This document shows positions 62,926-64,000 of a stretch of DNA of 64,000 bases, in pieces; position 1 is the stretch's first letter; each line of letters starts with the position of its first letter. The stretch covers positions 62,001 through 126,000 of the forward strand of contig NZ_FXYA01000198.1 in assembly GCF_900184965.1 (NCBI RefSeq), written 5' to 3'. The position numbers and the translations under genes are program-made. This DNA is from Akkermansia muciniphila. GTDB lineage: Bacteria > Verrucomicrobiota > Verrucomicrobiia > Verrucomicrobiales > Akkermansiaceae. The notes beneath the pieces are model-generated. The model was given only the letters and a program-made list of their open reading frames with translations. It was not told the DNA's origin and made no database searches.

Positions 62926-63356
62926 CCAGCACTCCCCTGCGGCAGTTTTTTCCCACTCTGGGAGTCGTCATCCTGCTGGGATTCTTCCTTTACAACATGA
63001 CGGCGCCTTCTCCGGGAACACAGGGAACGGCGCATGCCGCCCCTGCGGCGCCAACCGCGGATGTTCCCACGGTCATCACGGTCAGATGCGCCCACCGTCC
63101 GGAAGCCCTTTCCATATCCTGCGGCGGCCGCCTTCTCTGGCAGCCAGAAACGCCCGGGCTGCATGAAGAAACGGAATGCGGCCTGCCGTTGAAAGACGGC
63201 TCCGTGATCCTCACCGTTTCCGCCCGCTGGCCGGAAAACACGCCGGACACCCCCGTCACGCTGGAACTGGAACCGGAGGGGAAACCTACCGTCTCCGCCA
63301 CCCGCTGGTCCTTCGGCCCTTCCCTGAACGACAGCTACTCCTTCTCATGGAAATGA
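62922..63356 (+). CDS. Membrane-anchored small protein inside the znu operon
   Basis: 144 residues: one N-terminal membrane segment (FFPTLGVVILLGFFLYNM), an Ala/Pro-rich linker (TAHAAPAAPTADVP), then a beta-rich extracytoplasmic domain with three Cys (VRCAHRPEALSISCGGRLLW, EECGLP-like). It overlaps znuA by ATGA and the ATPase gene by ten bases, so it is fully embedded in the operon. No known zinc-uptake component has this form; it may help deliver zinc or support the permease. Family unknown. Confidence 0.7.
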   Translation: MTSTPLRQFFPTLGVVILLGFFLYNMTAPSPGTQGTAHAAPAAPTADVPTVITVRCAHRPEALSISCGGRLLWQPETPGLHEETECGLPLKDGSVILTVSARWPENTPDTPVTLELEPEGKPTVSATRWSFGPSLNDSYSFSWK

Positions 63357-64000
63357 ACAGCCCAGCCCCACCCTGCACCCGGGATCACATCTGCTGGGGC
63401 GCGCACGCCATCCACCCGGACCGCCACCGCCTGGAAGTGGACAGCCTCAGCGTTTATTATGGTAGTCTTCTTGCGCTCAACGGCATCAGCTTTTCCATCA
63501 CCTGCGGACACACGCTGGCTCTGATGGGTCCCAACGGCGCAGGAAAATCCACGCTGATCAAGGCTCTGGCCGGGCTGATCCGCCCCGATTCCGGAAAAAT
63601 CCTGTGGAACGGACGCCCCCTGCACGACACGCCGGGAGAAATAGCCTACCTGCCCCAACGTTCCGACGTTGACTGGTCCTTCCCCATCACCGTCCGCGCG
63701 CTGGTGGAAATGGGGCGTTATCCTTCCCTGGGCCTGTGGAAAAAATTCGGGAGGCATGACCGGGATATTGTGGAAAAGTCCCTTCACGCTCTCGGTATGG
63801 AATCCCTGGCGGACCGCCAGATTTCAGAACTTTCCGGCGGCCAGCAGCAACGGGCCTTTCTGGCGCGGGCTCTGGCGCAGGAGGCCCATGTCCTCCTGCT
63901 GGACGAACCCTTCACGGGCCTGGACGCTCCCGCCAGCCAGTCCCTGGGAAGGCTGCTGGATTCCCTGGCGGCGGAAGGGCGTCTGGTCATCGCCTCCCAT
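63347..64000 (+). CDS. znuC: Zinc ABC transporter ATPase, 3' end outside window
   Basis: The first 218 codons of an ABC ATPase. Walker A GPNGAGKST, Q-loop AYLPQRSDVDW, signature LSGGQQQRAFLARAL, Walker B HVLLLDEPFTGLD and the H-loop His at the last codon (IASH) are all present. AYLPQRSDVDWSFPITV is typical of the metal (Zn/Mn) ABC group. It has an N-terminal extension of about 30 residues (CTRDHICWGAHAIHPDRHR) with several His and Cys before the usual start. The ATG at 63347 overlaps the previous gene; 63353 is an alternative. The permease gene is expected just beyond the window. Confidence 0.9.
   Translation, partial: MEMNSPAPPCTRDHICWGAHAIHPDRHRLEVDSLSVYYGSLLALNGISFSITCGHTLALMGPNGAGKSTLIKALAGLIRPDSGKILWNGRPLHDTPGEIAYLPQRSDVDWSFPITVRALVEMGRYPSLGLWKKFGRHDRDIVEKSLHALGMESLADRQISELSGGQQQRAFLARALAQEAHVLLLDEPFTGLDAPASQSLGRLLDSLAAEGRLVIASH

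Overview
This 64 kb window reads as chromosome of a mucin-degrading Verrucomicrobium, almost certainly Akkermansia muciniphila or a close relative. That call is inference from gene content: secreted glycosidases for mucin sugars (the end of a GH29 alpha-fucosidase, a Tat-exported GH109 enzyme, a GH84 hexosaminidase), an N-acetylhexosamine kinase/nucleotidyltransferase/epimerase operon, the GadC-glutaminase pair, and an overall GC-rich coding style.

Layout. 1-28.8 kb is mostly housekeeping and envelope genes: fucosidase end, ligA, pgsA, an SHD1-domain secreted protein, a DEAD-box helicase, GH109, a solitary eboE, a degenerate M28-type lipoprotein, an MFS exporter, rpoN, an SGNH esterase, mntP, a secreted transglutaminase-like/thioredoxin-like pair, rarA, the amino-sugar salvage operon, an outer-membrane-type protein, a site-2 protease and proS. 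A tRNA-Gly at 29.05 kb marks the left edge of an accessory block (29.3-39.7 kb), all on the minus strand. It holds a 1954-residue RHS/YD-repeat protein, a second orphan RHS C-terminal tip, and a string of AT-rich small exported or membrane-anchored genes that look like immunity genes. From 40 to 55.7 kb come gadC-like permease + glutaminase, a GNAT, an AGCS symporter, tRNA-Glu, prfA-prmC-priA, dapF, tRNA-His, menG-MATE, tRNA-Met and leuA. From 55.7 to 64 kb come the leuA leader, a CRISPR relic, a DUF3892 gene, recJ, GH84 and the start of a znu zinc-uptake operon that runs off the window.

The most interesting parts are these. (1) The RHS polymorphic-toxin locus has a 364-bp direct repeat shared by the full-length gene and the orphan tip. 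Recombination across it would delete exactly 2431 bp and fuse the orphan toxin tip in frame, carrying its own immunity gene along. Both tips contain Cys/His signatures of papain-like folds. (2) A 16-codon leader peptide with five consecutive Leu codons sits between a consensus promoter and leuA, and this leuA lacks the usual C-terminal leucine-binding domain, which suggests attenuation replaces allosteric control. (3) A two-repeat degenerate type I-C-like CRISPR relic lies upstream of leuA without cas genes. (4) eboE is present without its usual ebo partners.

All assignments are from reading motifs by eye; no database search was run. Starts were chosen by family N-termini, signal peptides and overlaps, because Shine-Dalgarno sequences are weak or absent before many genes here.
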